This document shows, piece by piece, positions 14,886 through 25,555 of a DNA stretch of 44,129 nt. Both the position numbers and the translations under genes were made by a program. The notes below the pieces were generated by a model, which worked only from the letters and a program-made list of their open reading frames with translations, made no database searches and was not told the DNA's origin. The stretch comes from Gammaproteobacteria bacterium (GTDB lineage: Bacteria > Pseudomonadota > Gammaproteobacteria > Chromatiales > Chromatiaceae): positions 6,542 through 50,670 of the forward strand of contig JAGRGU010000033.1 in NCBI GenBank assembly GCA_020445335.1, in the 5' to 3' direction. Every line of letters begins with the position of its first letter. Position 1 is the first letter of the stretch.

Positions 14886-16403
14886 ATGTCGTTAGCCGTT
14901 CTCTATTGCCGCGCGCGCAGCGGCATCGACGCGCCGCTGGTCACAATCGAGGTCCACCTCGCCAACGGACTGCCCGCACTCAACATTGTCGGCCTGCCGG
15001 AGTTGGCGGTGCGCGAAAGCAAGGATCGTGTGCGCGGTGCACTGTTGAACTCGCAGTTCGAATTTCCGGCTCGCCGCATCACCATCAATCTGGCTCCGGC
15101 GGACCTGCCCAAGGAGGGCGCCAGGTTCGACCTGCCGATCGCGTTGGGCATACTCGCCGCCTCCGGTCAGATCCCGACCACTGCCCTGACCGCCAGCGAG
15201 TTCGTCGGCGAACTGGCTCTCTCCGGCGAACTGCGACCGATTGCCGGCGCCCTGCCGGTGGCGCTCGCAGCTGCCGCAGCCAACCGCCCCCTGGTGCTGC
15301 CGGCGGCCAACGCCAATGAGGCGGCGCTGGTCGGCGGCGCGCGTATCTACGCGGCCGCTACGCTGCTGGAGATCTGCGGCCACCTGACCGGGCAGGCGCC
15401 GCTGCCTCCCTACCGCGCCTCCATCAATGCGCGCGGCGTCGCCGCGCCGCCGCAACCCGATCTCGCCGAAGTGCGGGGGCAGCAGCATGCCAAAAGGGCG
15501 CTCGAGATCGCCGCGGCCGGCAATCACAGTCTGCTGCTGAGCGGTCCCCCGGGCTCGGGCAAGAGCATGCTCGCCAGCCGCCTGCCCGGTCTGCTACCGC
15601 AGCTGAGCGAACGCGAAGCACTCGAAAGCGCCTCGGTGCGCTCGATCAGCAATCTCGGTTTCAACGCCGCCAGCTGGCGTCGGCGCCCGTTCCGCGCGCC
15701 ACACCACACCGCCTCCGGTGTCGCCCTCGCGGGCGGCGGCAGTTCGCCCAGGCCGGGAGAGATATCGCTTGCGCACAATGGCGTACTGTTTCTGGATGAG
15801 CTCCCGGAGTTCGACCGACGTGCGCTGGAGGTGCTGCGCGAGCCGCTCGAACGCGGCGAGATCACGATCTCCCGCGCTGGTAGACAGGCACTCTTTCCCG
15901 CCCGCTTCCAACTGATCGCCGCCATGAACCCCTGCCCCTGCGGTCACCTCGGTGACGGCGAACAGCAGAGCTGCCGCTGTACGCCGGAACAGGTCGCGCG
16001 TTATCGCAACCGCATCTCCGGCCCGTTGCTGGACCGCATCGACATGCATGTCGAAGTACCGCGGCTGGCTCCGGCGGCACTTGCCGTCGCCGGCGCCAAC
16101 GGGGGTGACGACAGCGCCCGGGTGCGCACCAGAGTCCAGCGCTGCCGGGAGCTTCAGCATCAGCGCAGCGGCACGCTGAACAGCTGCCTGCAGGGGGAGC
16201 AGCTCAGGCGATTCTGCCAACTGGGCGCACCCGAAGAGCGACTGCTACTGTCAGCCATGGAGCGGCTGGGGCTTTCCGCCCGCGCCTTTCACCGCATCCA
16301 GCGTCTGGCCAGAACCATCGCAGATCTCGATGGACGCGAAGCGATCTCATGTGCGGATCTCGGCGAGGCGATCGGTTACCGCCAGCTCGACCGGCGGCGC
16401 TGA
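14886..16403 (+). CDS. comM: Magnesium chelatase-like AAA+ helicase ComM (YifB)
   Basis: A 505-residue AAA+ protein that in competent bacteria drives branch migration of single-stranded donor DNA during recombination; here only the family role is inferred. The N-terminal Lon-protease-like domain (MSLAVLYCRARSGIDAPLVTIE, GLPELAVRESKDRVRGAL) is followed by the AAA+ core: Walker A SGPPGSGKSM, the PFRAPHHTAS block, Walker B GVLFLDELPEF, sensor 1 AAMNPCPCG, and the arginine-finger region RNRISGPLLDRIDMH. The C-terminal SARAFHRIQRLARTIADLDG is typical. The frame continues upstream, but ATG 14886 has a strong GGAGGGTGAT ribosome site. The presence of pilU nearby is compatible with natural transformation but does not prove it. 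Confidence 0.96.
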   Translation: MSLAVLYCRARSGIDAPLVTIEVHLANGLPALNIVGLPELAVRESKDRVRGALLNSQFEFPARRITINLAPADLPKEGARFDLPIALGILAASGQIPTTALTASEFVGELALSGELRPIAGALPVALAAAAANRPLVLPAANANEAALVGGARIYAAATLLEICGHLTGQAPLPPYRASINARGVAAPPQPDLAEVRGQQHAKRALEIAAAGNHSLLLSGPPGSGKSMLASRLPGLLPQLSEREALESASVRSISNLGFNAASWRRRPFRAPHHTASGVALAGGGSSPRPGEISLAHNGVLFLDELPEFDRRALEVLREPLERGEITISRAGRQALFPARFQLIAAMNPCPCGHLGDGEQQSCRCTPEQVARYRNRISGPLLDRIDMHVEVPRLAPAALAVAGANGGDDSARVRTRVQRCRELQHQRSGTLNSCLQGEQLRRFCQLGAPEERLLLSAMERLGLSARAFHRIQRLARTIADLDGREAISCADLGEAIGYRQLDRRR

Positions 16404-16453
16404 CCGCGCCGCGCGCGCTCCAACGCAGGCCAATACTGCTAGAATCCGCCCCC

Positions 16454-18355
<1,902 letters not shown>

Positions 18356-18423
18356 AGGCTGCGCACACGCCAGCGCCCATGGGGTAATATCGGTACCTGA
18401 ACTCTCCAGCGCGGAACAAGCAG

Positions 18424-18786
18424 ATGCCAGGCGGAATCGGCCCCGTAGACCCCGACTGCGCGCAAGCGCTCTGCCGCACACAGCGGCAGGTGCAATTGCC
18501 GGCCTCGGCCGACGAGCTGCGCATCTTCTACAACCTCAGCATGGATCGGGTGCACTACTTTCCGCAACGCAACGCAATCTACTATGTCGATTCGAAACAC
18601 GTCGGCGTGGAAAGAATTCTGCTGCGCGCGCTGGGTGCGCAGGCGGCGCAGGTGGAGATACGCCAGCTGCATCTCGACCGGCTCGGTTTTTTCAAAAGCG
18701 GCAAGCGGCTGCGTTTGACGCGGCGACAGGCGGAGACGGTACTGGTGGCGTTGCGCCTGCAGGGGATCAGGGTGACGGTGAGCTGA
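18424..18786 (+). CDS. Hypothetical protein, 120 residues
   Basis: Not recognised. No signal peptide or membrane segment. The N-terminal third has three Cys-containing positions (DPDCAQALC), and the rest is basic and Leu-rich (RLGFFKSGKRLRLTRRQAETVLVALRLQGIRVTVS), reading like a compact alpha/beta domain. A core segment, ELRIFYNLSMDRVHYFPQRNAIYYVD, has a high share of aromatic residues. A GGAA lies about 10 bases before the ATG, and TAATAT at 18385-18390 could be a -10 box. Its 3' end overlaps the convergent DUF364 gene by 20 bases. Coding is supported by its open frame, normal composition and position after yheS; function unknown. Confidence 0.65.
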   Translation: MPGGIGPVDPDCAQALCRTQRQVQLPASADELRIFYNLSMDRVHYFPQRNAIYYVDSKHVGVERILLRALGAQAAQVEIRQLHLDRLGFFKSGKRLRLTRRQAETVLVALRLQGIRVTVS

Positions 18787-19597
18787 GCGCGGCTGCCAAC
18801 AACCGCGCCACCCCTGGATAGTCCTCCGGGCTGAGCTGGTATTTCCGTCCGCATCCGCTCCAGGTATCTCCCCGAGCCACTGCGGCCGTCAGTAGATCGG
18901 GGCGCTCGATACGGACCCCACCGACGGTAGCAACCCCGGCACTGAACAGCGCATCCGGCAGGCAGCTGGCGCTTGGACCGGTCAATGCCAATGCCGACTC
19001 CGGCGGACAGGCGGCCAGAATCTCCTCCAGCGTGTCGTTGATCAGCGTCGAGGCGGTGCAGATCACCTCGTCGCAACCGGCCAGCGACGCGGGGTCGTCG
19101 CTCAGCAGAATCCCCGCTGCGTGCGGCACCCGGGACGGATTCTTCTCGATCACCACGAACTCCATCCCCCGCGCCAGGTAGCGCTCCGCAAGCGGTGGAA
19201 AGTAACCGACCATGCCCGGCCTGCGCACCGCTGCTCGCTGCCGCTGCGGCACCGTCGTGGGATCGAATCCTGCGCGCCGCATCAGGTGCTGGCTCAGCGC
19301 ATTGAACGCGCCCAGCGCAAGCGCACTCGACGCCGGATCCGCATCGCCCAGCGCGGTGACCAGGGACAGGGGTGCGACGCCGCGCAACTCGTGCCGCAAC
19401 CGGTGGAGTCGGGGCAGGGTCTCGCCGAGACTGACATAGAGCGGCCCGGCGCTGCCATCCTCCAGCAGCAGAAAGCCGAATTCGTCGATCTTCCGGTCCT
19501 GCGCCAAAGGCGGCAGCAACAGCTCGCGCACCGCCGGAAGCGGCAGATTGTCGCATATATGGCAGGCGATGCGCTGGATCTCTCGTTTGATGGACAC
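18767..19597 (-). CDS. DUF364-type putative heavy-metal chelation protein
   Basis: A 276-residue cytoplasmic protein. The C-terminal half matches the DUF364 family: GMVGYFPPLAERYLARGMEFVVIEKNPSR is a Rossmann-like strand-loop, followed by CDEVICTASTLINDTLEEILAACP and the ALTGPSASCLPDALFSAG block. The N-terminal half (DEFGFLLLEDGSAGPLYVSLG, SLVTALGDADPASSALALGAFNALSQHLMRRAG) fits the associated DUF4213 module. Metal chelation is the family label and is not proved; related genes often sit near metal or cofactor genes, but none is obvious here. It starts at GTG 19597 with a strong ribosome site (GGAGGGGAAG). Confidence 0.8.
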   Translation of the reverse strand: MSIKREIQRIACHICDNLPLPAVRELLLPPLAQDRKIDEFGFLLLEDGSAGPLYVSLGETLPRLHRLRHELRGVAPLSLVTALGDADPASSALALGAFNALSQHLMRRAGFDPTTVPQRQRAAVRRPGMVGYFPPLAERYLARGMEFVVIEKNPSRVPHAAGILLSDDPASLAGCDEVICTASTLINDTLEEILAACPPESALALTGPSASCLPDALFSAGVATVGGVRIERPDLLTAAVARGDTWSGCGRKYQLSPEDYPGVARLLAAALSSPSP

Positions 19598-19939
19598 CTT
19601 CCCCTCCGCTGAATCGCCCTGTCGGCAAGCCGGTTATGTTAGGGCCTGTTGACACTATGCGGATATCCATCGGCGGAGGCCAATTTTTCACTGGACAAAG
19701 CTCACCGCTTGCTGCTCACGCTCCCCACCTGATTTGTTAGGCGAGGCTCACTGGGCCTGGGGTGATCGTCGTACAGGGGTGAAAGTGCAACGCGGCCCTT
19801 GGGGAAAATGGCCCACTCCCTTCGGCTTGGCGCTCACCCCGAAACGCCAATAAATTACCGCTCGATACCTTCAAAATCCCTGCCGGCGGCCGCTCTAGTG
19901 GGATATTGGTGCGTAGCCCATTTACCGGAGAGAGAGACA
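19598..19939. other. Intergenic region before pilU with repeat and dyad elements
   Basis: A 342-base divergent gap without a credible gene. It contains a 29-base stretch (19642-19670) resembling the serB start region (24313-24341), two direct copies of GGGGTGA (19759-19765 and 19776-19782) and a matching TCACCCC (19834-19840) that could close a long stem around an inner GGCC/GGCC pair. No promoter hexamers were found with good spacing. The end carries the pilU ribosome site. Confidence 0.45.
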
Positions 19940-21052
19940 ATGGAGATCGTTCCCTACTTAAAGTTGATGGTTCAGAAAAACGGCTCTGACCTGTTTTTCA
20001 GTACCGGTGCGCCGCCCAACCTGAAAGCGGAGGGGCGTACGCTGCCGATCGGCGACACACCGATGAAGACCGGCATGGTGCGCAAACTCGCCTATTCGAT
20101 CATGTCCGACGACCAGGTTTCCGAGTTCGAATCGACCATGGAGTGCAATCTGGCGATCTCGATCAGCGGCCTCGGCCGTTTCCGCGTCAACGTCTTCCGC
20201 CAGCGCGGCGACGCGGCGATGGTAATCCGCTACATCAAGGGGCAGATCCCGTCGATCGAGGAGCTGCATCTGCCACCGACGTTGAAAGAGCTGATCATGG
20301 AGCCGCGCGGCCTGATTCTGGTGGTCGGCTCGACCGGTTCGGGTAAATCGACCAGTTTGGCGTCGATGATCAACTACCGCAACGAGAACGCCACCGGACA
20401 CATTCTCACAATCGAGGATCCGGTCGAGTTTCTGCACACTCACAAGAAATCGGTGGTCGACCAGCGTGAAGTGGGACTCGATACCCTCTCCTACGAAGTG
20501 GCGCTGAAGAACGCCATGCGCGAAGCGCCGGATGTCATTCTGATCGGTGAGATCCGTGACCGGCAGACCATGCAGCACGCCATCGCCTACGCCGAGACCG
20601 GCCACCTCTGCCTCTCCACACTGCACGCCAACAACGCCAACCAGGCATTGGACCGCATTATCAACTTCTTCCCCGATACCGCGCACCACCAGCTCTATAT
20701 GGACCTGTCACTCAACCTGAAAGCGGTCATTTCGCAACGACTGGTCAAAAGCAAGGATGGTAAGCGCATGCCGGCGGTGGAGATCATGCTGCTCTCCACC
20801 TTCGTCGCCGAGCTGATCCAGAAGGGCGATATCCACGCCGTCAAGGAGGCGATGGAGCAAGGCAACGAGCGTGGCATGCAGACCTTCGACCAGGCGCTCT
20901 ACAAACTCTACAAGAACGGCAGCATCACCCAGGAGGAGGCACTATCCAACGCCGACTCGCGCAACAACCTGTCACTGCGTATGCGCCTCGACGAAAGCGG
21001 CGCGGTCGGTTCGCCGCAGGGTCTGGAGATACACAACGAGGAGTTTTTCTGA
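19940..21052 (+). CDS. pilU: Type IV pilus retraction ATPase, PilU type
   Basis: A 370-residue hexameric secretion-type ATPase that assists PilT in pilus retraction. The N-terminal PAS-like domain (MEIVPYLKLMVQKNGSDLFFSTGAPPNLKAEG) matches PilU more than PilT. The RecA-like core has Walker A GSTGSGKST, the Asp box TIEDPVEFLH, Walker B DVILIGEIRD, and the His box TGHLCLSTLHANNA. The C-terminal tail beyond position 340 is longer than in PilT. The ATG at 19940 has a GGAGAGAGAG ribosome site; the ORF upstream of it is in the intergenic region. No pilT precedes it here, although the two are often adjacent, so pilT must be elsewhere. The next gene begins three bases after the stop. Confidence 0.94.
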   Translation: MEIVPYLKLMVQKNGSDLFFSTGAPPNLKAEGRTLPIGDTPMKTGMVRKLAYSIMSDDQVSEFESTMECNLAISISGLGRFRVNVFRQRGDAAMVIRYIKGQIPSIEELHLPPTLKELIMEPRGLILVVGSTGSGKSTSLASMINYRNENATGHILTIEDPVEFLHTHKKSVVDQREVGLDTLSYEVALKNAMREAPDVILIGEIRDRQTMQHAIAYAETGHLCLSTLHANNANQALDRIINFFPDTAHHQLYMDLSLNLKAVISQRLVKSKDGKRMPAVEIMLLSTFVAELIQKGDIHAVKEAMEQGNERGMQTFDQALYKLYKNGSITQEEALSNADSRNNLSLRMRLDESGAVGSPQGLEIHNEEFF

Positions 21053-21055
21053 GCG

Positions 21056-21400
21056 TTGGGCGGGCGCCACTTCCAGCCGATAGCCGATAGCGAGGCGCTG
21101 GCGCAAAAGATCCAGGCAGCCACCGCGATCGCGGTCTGGTTTTCAGGACCTGATTGCGGCGTCTGCGCCGGGCTCCGGCCGAAACTTGAAGCACTCTTCG
21201 AGACGGAGTACCCGCGGATGCAACTGGCGGAAGTGGTCTGCGCCGATCAACCCGAGCTCGCGGTGCGACATATGGTCTTCAGCGTACCCACGCTGATCAT
21301 CTTTTTCGAAGGACGTGAAAGCCTGCGGCTGTCGCGCAACCTCTCGCTATCCGAACTGCACGACAAACTGCGGCGCGGTTACCGGCTACTGTTCGACTGA
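21056..21400 (+). CDS. Thioredoxin-like protein with CxxC
   Basis: A 114-residue thioredoxin-fold protein with FSGPDCGVCAGLRPKLEALF, so the CGVC pair occupies the redox site, and a VPTLIIFFEG segment with the cis-Pro of the fold. No signal peptide, so it should be cytoplasmic. The start is a TTG at 21056, three bases after the pilU stop, with GAGGAG (21040-21045) as ribosome site inside the end of pilU; translational coupling is likely. The function is unknown: thioredoxin-like reductant or thiol sensor are both possible. The tight link to pilU is the main clue. Confidence 0.85.
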   Translation: MGGRHFQPIADSEALAQKIQAATAIAVWFSGPDCGVCAGLRPKLEALFETEYPRMQLAEVVCADQPELAVRHMVFSVPTLIIFFEGRESLRLSRNLSLSELHDKLRRGYRLLFD

Positions 21401-21445
21401 CCTGACCGGTCCCACCACTGCAACACACCCGACATCCACTGTTTG

Positions 21446-21451
21446 TATAAT
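21446..21451 (+). promoter_or_regulatory. Possible -10 box for glgP
   Basis: A perfect TATAAT 38 bases before the glgP ATG, in the 88-base gap after the thioredoxin-like gene. There is no recognisable -35 hexamer 16-18 bases upstream. A start near 21458 would exclude the ATG at 21450 and supports the 21489 start. Confidence 0.4.
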
Positions 21452-21488
21452 GGCGGCAGATCAACTCAAACAAGGAACTGGATTCCCT

Positions 21489-24014
21489 ATGCCCTACTAC
21501 AGCGAAAACCATTTTGCACCGCTGGTATTGAGCAAACCGAACAAGAAGCTGACCAGTCTCAAGGTGCTGGGCATGGACAAGAAGTCACTGCTCCGTAATA
21601 TCAAGCACTACTACACCCACAGGTTGGGACGCGACAGCAACTGCAGCACCACACATTACCCCTACATGGCGCTCTCATTCGCGGTGCGCGACCGCCTGAT
21701 GGAGCGTTGGATCAGTACCCAGCACAGCTACGACGAGCAGAACTGCCGCCGCACCTACTACCTCTCGCTGGAGTTTCTGATGGGCCGTTCGCTCGGCAAC
21801 GCGATGCTAAACCTGGATATCGACGCAACACTGCGCGAAGGATTGCTGGAGCTGGGCCTGGTGCTGGAAGAGATCGCCGAGAGCGAACCCGACGCAGGAC
21901 TGGGCAACGGTGGCCTCGGGCGCCTGGCGGCCTGTTTCCTCGACAGCTGCGCGACGCTGCAGCTGCCGGTAAAGGGCTATGGTATCCGCTACCAGTATGG
22001 CATGTTCCGGCAGCACATCGAGAACGGCTACCAGGTCGAGGATCCCGACCATTGGCTGCGCGACGGCAACCCCTGGGAGGTGGAGCGGCAGGAGTTCACC
22101 CAGCGTGTCTCTTTCGGCGGCCACACCGAGTATTACAAGGACGCACTAGGGCTGACACGCGCCCGCTGGGTCGATACCCGTGACGTGCTCGCAGTCCCCT
22201 TCGATACACCGGTACCCGGTTTTCGCAACGGCACCGTCAACACTCTGCGGCTGTGGCAGGCCGCGGCGACCGACGAGTTCGATCTCGAGGAGTTCAACGC
22301 CGGCAGCTACACCGAGGCGGTGGGTTCCAAGAACAACGCCGAAAACATCACCATGGTGCTCTATCCCAACGACAGCAGCGAGAATGGCAAGGAGCTGCGT
22401 CTGAAGCAGCAGTATTTCCTCGCCAGCGCCAGCCTCAAGGATGTGCTGCGCAAATGGAAGAGCCTCAATGGCGACAGGCTCGACGACTTCGCCGCCAAGA
22501 ACTGCTTTCAGCTCAACGATACTCACCCGACCGTCGCAGTCGCCGAGCTGATGCGGCTGCTGCTGGACGAGGAGCGGATGGATTGGGATAGCGCCTGGAG
22601 TATCACCAGCGCAACGATGGCCTATACCAATCACACGCTGCTGCCCGAAGCGCTCGAGCGCTGGCCGGTGCGGCTGTTCCGGCAGCTGCTGCCGCGACTG
22701 CTCGACATCATCTACGAAATCAACGCCCGCCATCTTGCGCAGGTCGCCACCCGCTGGCCCGGGGACACAGCGCGTCAACGGCGGCTGTCGATCATCGAGG
22801 AGGGACCGGAGCCGCAGGTGCGCATGGCCTATCTCGCGATCATCGGCAGCTTCTCGATCAACGGCGTCGCCGAGTTGCACTCCAAGCTGCTGGTCGAAGG
22901 GCTGTTCCGCGACTTTTACGAACTCTGGCCGGAGAAATTCAACAACAAGACCAACGGCGTCACCCAAAGGCGCTGGCTGGCGCACTGCAACCCGCAGTTG
23001 AAGGCGCTGCTGAACGATGAGATCGGCGACGCCTGGATCAGCGACCTCAAGCAGATCCAGCGGATCGCGCCGCTGGCCGGGCGTGCCGCCTTCCGCCAGC
23101 GCTGGGCCAAGGTGAAACGCGACAACAAGAAACGTCTCGCGGATCTGGTCGAGCGCGAGTGCGGCGTACGTTTCAATCCCGACGCGCTATTCGACGTCCA
23201 GGTGAAAAGAATCCACGAGTACAAACGCCAACTGCTCAACGTGCTGCATTGCATTCACCTCTACGCCCGTATCAAGGCTGACGACAGCGACAACTGGACT
23301 CCGCGCTGCGTGCTGCTCGCGGGGAAGGCAGCACCGGGTTACGCGCAGGCCAAGCTGATCGTCAAGCTGATCAACAACGTCGCCAAAGTGATCAACAACG
23401 ATCCACAGGTAGGCGACCGGCTGAAGATGGCCTTTCTGCCCAACTACCGTGTCTCGGCGATGGAGGTGATCTGCCCAGGCACCGACCTGTCGGAGCAGAT
23501 ATCCACCGCCGGCAAGGAGGCGTCCGGTACCGGCAACATGAAATTCATGATGAACGGCGCACTCACCATCGGTACGCTGGACGGCGCCAACATCGAGATC
23601 CGCGAAGAGGTGGGCGACGAGCACTTTCTGCTGTTCGGTCTCACCGAAGAGGAGATCAAGGTGCAGCGACATGACTACCAGCCGGATCTGATCATCGCCC
23701 GCAGCAGAGACCTGTCGCGGGTCATGGAACTGTTGGAGAAGGGCCAGTTCAACCAGTTCGAACCCGGCATATTCGATCCCTTGATCGCTGCCATCCGCAG
23801 TCCTGACGACCCCTGGATGCTGGCCGCCGACTTCACCAGTTACGTCGAGGCGCAGCAGACCGCGGCGGAGAGGTATTTGTGCCAGGAAGAGTGGATCAGG
23901 AGCGCGATCCTGAATTGCGCGCACAGCGGCAAGTTCTCCACCGACCGCACGATGCAGGATTACAACCGCGAGATCTGGCGGCTGGATCCGATACGGCCCC
24001 AGCCGCCGGCCTGA
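21489..24014 (+). CDS. glgP: Glycogen/alpha-glucan phosphorylase
   Basis: An 841-residue GT35 phosphorylase that releases glucose-1-phosphate from glycogen with phosphate. Hallmarks are LEFLMGRSLGNAMLNL near the N-terminus, GLGNGGLGRLAACFLDS, the QLNDTHPT segment, KRIHEYKRQLLN, and the pyridoxal-phosphate site EASGTGNMKFMMNGALTIGTLDGAN, where the Lys carries the cofactor. Length is normal for bacterial enzymes. I start at ATG 21489 (MPYYSENHFAPL): AAGGA lies upstream and a TATAAT precedes it. No glycogen synthase or branching enzyme is visible, but glucokinase lies 11 kb away; the product would feed central carbon metabolism via phosphoglucomutase. Confidence 0.96.
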   Translation: MPYYSENHFAPLVLSKPNKKLTSLKVLGMDKKSLLRNIKHYYTHRLGRDSNCSTTHYPYMALSFAVRDRLMERWISTQHSYDEQNCRRTYYLSLEFLMGRSLGNAMLNLDIDATLREGLLELGLVLEEIAESEPDAGLGNGGLGRLAACFLDSCATLQLPVKGYGIRYQYGMFRQHIENGYQVEDPDHWLRDGNPWEVERQEFTQRVSFGGHTEYYKDALGLTRARWVDTRDVLAVPFDTPVPGFRNGTVNTLRLWQAAATDEFDLEEFNAGSYTEAVGSKNNAENITMVLYPNDSSENGKELRLKQQYFLASASLKDVLRKWKSLNGDRLDDFAAKNCFQLNDTHPTVAVAELMRLLLDEERMDWDSAWSITSATMAYTNHTLLPEALERWPVRLFRQLLPRLLDIIYEINARHLAQVATRWPGDTARQRRLSIIEEGPEPQVRMAYLAIIGSFSINGVAELHSKLLVEGLFRDFYELWPEKFNNKTNGVTQRRWLAHCNPQLKALLNDEIGDAWISDLKQIQRIAPLAGRAAFRQRWAKVKRDNKKRLADLVERECGVRFNPDALFDVQVKRIHEYKRQLLNVLHCIHLYARIKADDSDNWTPRCVLLAGKAAPGYAQAKLIVKLINNVAKVINNDPQVGDRLKMAFLPNYRVSAMEVICPGTDLSEQISTAGKEASGTGNMKFMMNGALTIGTLDGANIEIREEVGDEHFLLFGLTEEEIKVQRHDYQPDLIIARSRDLSRVMELLEKGQFNQFEPGIFDPLIAAIRSPDDPWMLAADFTSYVEAQQTAAERYLCQEEWIRSAILNCAHSGKFSTDRTMQDYNREIWRLDPIRPQPPA

Positions 24015-24022
24015 ACGGCGCG

Positions 24023-24313
24023 ATGGCAAGCCCCGATACCTCCTCTGGCGAGGCGATAGAGTGTTGGGTCTACGGCAGTCCGCGGCAGGCGGAGATGTAT
24101 CTCTACCTGGCGCAGCAGGATCGCTTCGAGCAGCTGCCCCAGGCACTGCTCGAGCGCTTCGGAAGACCCAGATTCGTCATGCAGCTGACGCTTGTACCGA
24201 CCTTCAGGCTGGCGCGCGAGGATACCGACCGGGTGATGCGCAATCTGCGCGGTCAGGGATACCACCTGCAGCTGCCACCGAAGATCGGCGCCAGGCTCTA
24301 TCAGGGTGACTAG
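24023..24313 (+). CDS. ycgL: YcgL-domain protein
   Basis: A 96-residue protein matching the small YcgL (DUF709) family common in gammaproteobacteria: CWVYGSPRQAEMYLYLAQQDRFEQLPQALLERFGRPRFVMQLTL, then a helix with DTDRVMRNLRGQGYHLQLPP. Family function is unknown. The first 14 residues (MASPDTSSGEAIEC) are an extension beyond the usual start near the VYxSP block. It begins 8 bases after the glgP stop and is followed by serB after 14 bases, so all three probably share a transcript. The extended frame upstream covers glgP and is not used. Confidence 0.85.
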   Translation: MASPDTSSGEAIECWVYGSPRQAEMYLYLAQQDRFEQLPQALLERFGRPRFVMQLTLVPTFRLAREDTDRVMRNLRGQGYHLQLPPKIGARLYQGD

Positions 24314-24327
24314 GGGCCGTTGACACC

Positions 24328-25539
24328 ATGCGGGAGATCATTCTTCTCAATCTCACCGGCCAGGATCACCCCGGCCTGACCTCGGCGCTGACCGAGGTGC
24401 TGGCCGAGCACGGCGTCAATATCCTCGATATCGGCCAGGCGGTGATTCACGATCATCTCTCGCTGGGGATGCTGCTGGAGGTGCCGGACGAGGCGCCCTC
24501 CGGCCCGGTGCTGAAGGACCTGCTGTTCGAGGCACACAAACTCGGGCTCAGCATCAACTTCACCCCTATTGAGGCCGCGCAGTACGAAGAGTGGGTGCGA
24601 CACCAGGGGCGCCCCAGATATATCGTCACGCTGCTCGGGCGCAAGCTGACGGCAGGAAACATCAGCCGCGTCGCCGGCATCGTCTCCAGTCATGGGCTGA
24701 ACATCGATTCCATCACCCGGCTCTCCGGGCGCTTTTCGCTGCAGAACGAAAACCCCCACCGACGTGCCTGTGTGGAACTGGCCATTCGCGGCCAGTGCGA
24801 GGCGCCCGCAGTATTGCGCCAGCAGCTGCTGGAGGTAAGCCAGACCGACGAGATAGACATCGCCTTTCAGGCCGACGACCTCTATCGCCGCAACCGGCGG
24901 CTGATCGTCTTTGACATGGATTCGACGCTGATTCAGGTGGAGGTGATCGACGAGCTGGCGGCTGCCGCCGGAGTGGGTGCCCAGGTAGCCGCGATCACCG
25001 AATCGGCCATGCGCGGCGAGATAGACTTTCAGCAGAGCTTTCGCCAGCGACTGGCGCTGCTGAGAGGGCTCGACGCCGAGGTACTGGAGCGCATTGCCCG
25101 GGAGCTGCCCATCACCGAAGGGGCCGAGCGCCTGATCTCAAATCTGAAGCGGATCGGTTATCGAATCGGCATCCTCTCCGGCGGCTTCACCTACTTTGCC
25201 GAGCACCTGAAGCAGCGGCTGGGGGTCGATTGCGTCTCGGCCAATGAGCTGGATATTCTTGACGGCCGTCTGACCGGCGAGGTGCGCGGGCCGATTGTCG
25301 ACGGCGCGCGGAAAGCGGAGCTGCTGCGCGACATGGCCAAAGAGCTGGGCATCAGCCTGCAGCAGGTGATCGCAGTGGGGGATGGTGCCAACGACCTGCC
25401 GATGCTCGGCCTCGCCGGTCTGGGCGTCGCCTTTCATGCCAAGCCGGTGGTGCGGGAGAATGCCCGCCACGCCATTTCGACGCTGGGACTGGATGGGATT
25501 CTCTATCTGCTCGGTGTGCGCGACCGCGAGGTCGGCTGA
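24328..25539 (+). CDS. serB: Phosphoserine phosphatase SerB with tandem ACT domains
   Basis: Last step of serine synthesis: dephosphorylates O-phosphoserine. A 403-residue two-part protein: the N-terminal half holds two ACT-type regulatory domains (MREIILLNLTGQDHPGLTSALTEVL and RYIVTLLGRKLTAGNISRVAGIV), probably for serine feedback. The C-terminal half is a HAD phosphatase with the nucleophile motif VFDMDSTLIQVEVIDELA, SGGFTYF (motif II Ser), a conserved Lys in RKAELL, and GDGANDLPML (motif III). The ATG at 24328 is 14 bases after ycgL, with AGGGG as a distant ribosome site. It converges with the lytic transglycosylase gene 16 bases downstream, where there is no clear terminator hairpin. Confidence 0.95.
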   Translation: MREIILLNLTGQDHPGLTSALTEVLAEHGVNILDIGQAVIHDHLSLGMLLEVPDEAPSGPVLKDLLFEAHKLGLSINFTPIEAAQYEEWVRHQGRPRYIVTLLGRKLTAGNISRVAGIVSSHGLNIDSITRLSGRFSLQNENPHRRACVELAIRGQCEAPAVLRQQLLEVSQTDEIDIAFQADDLYRRNRRLIVFDMDSTLIQVEVIDELAAAAGVGAQVAAITESAMRGEIDFQQSFRQRLALLRGLDAEVLERIARELPITEGAERLISNLKRIGYRIGILSGGFTYFAEHLKQRLGVDCVSANELDILDGRLTGEVRGPIVDGARKAELLRDMAKELGISLQQVIAVGDGANDLPMLGLAGLGVAFHAKPVVRENARHAISTLGLDGILYLLGVRDREVG

Positions 25540-25555
25540 CGAAGTGGCCCGGTTC

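Noticed and set aside
19727..19745. TTTGTTAGGCGAGG resembling an integron attC core site
   Set aside because: GTTAGGC fits GTTRRRY, but no matching RYYYAAC with the required spacing and internal symmetry was found, and there is no integrase or cassette array.
19890..19905. GGCGGCCGCTCTAG, like a cloning-vector polylinker
   Set aside because: Only about 14 bases match and the flanks diverge from known vectors at once; a NotI-type sequence is expected by chance in GC-rich DNA, and the gene context is continuous.
21450..21488. Upstream ATG (MAADQLKQGTGFP) as glgP start
   Set aside because: It coincides with a TATAAT promoter-like element and lacks a ribosome site; the later ATG matches family N-termini.
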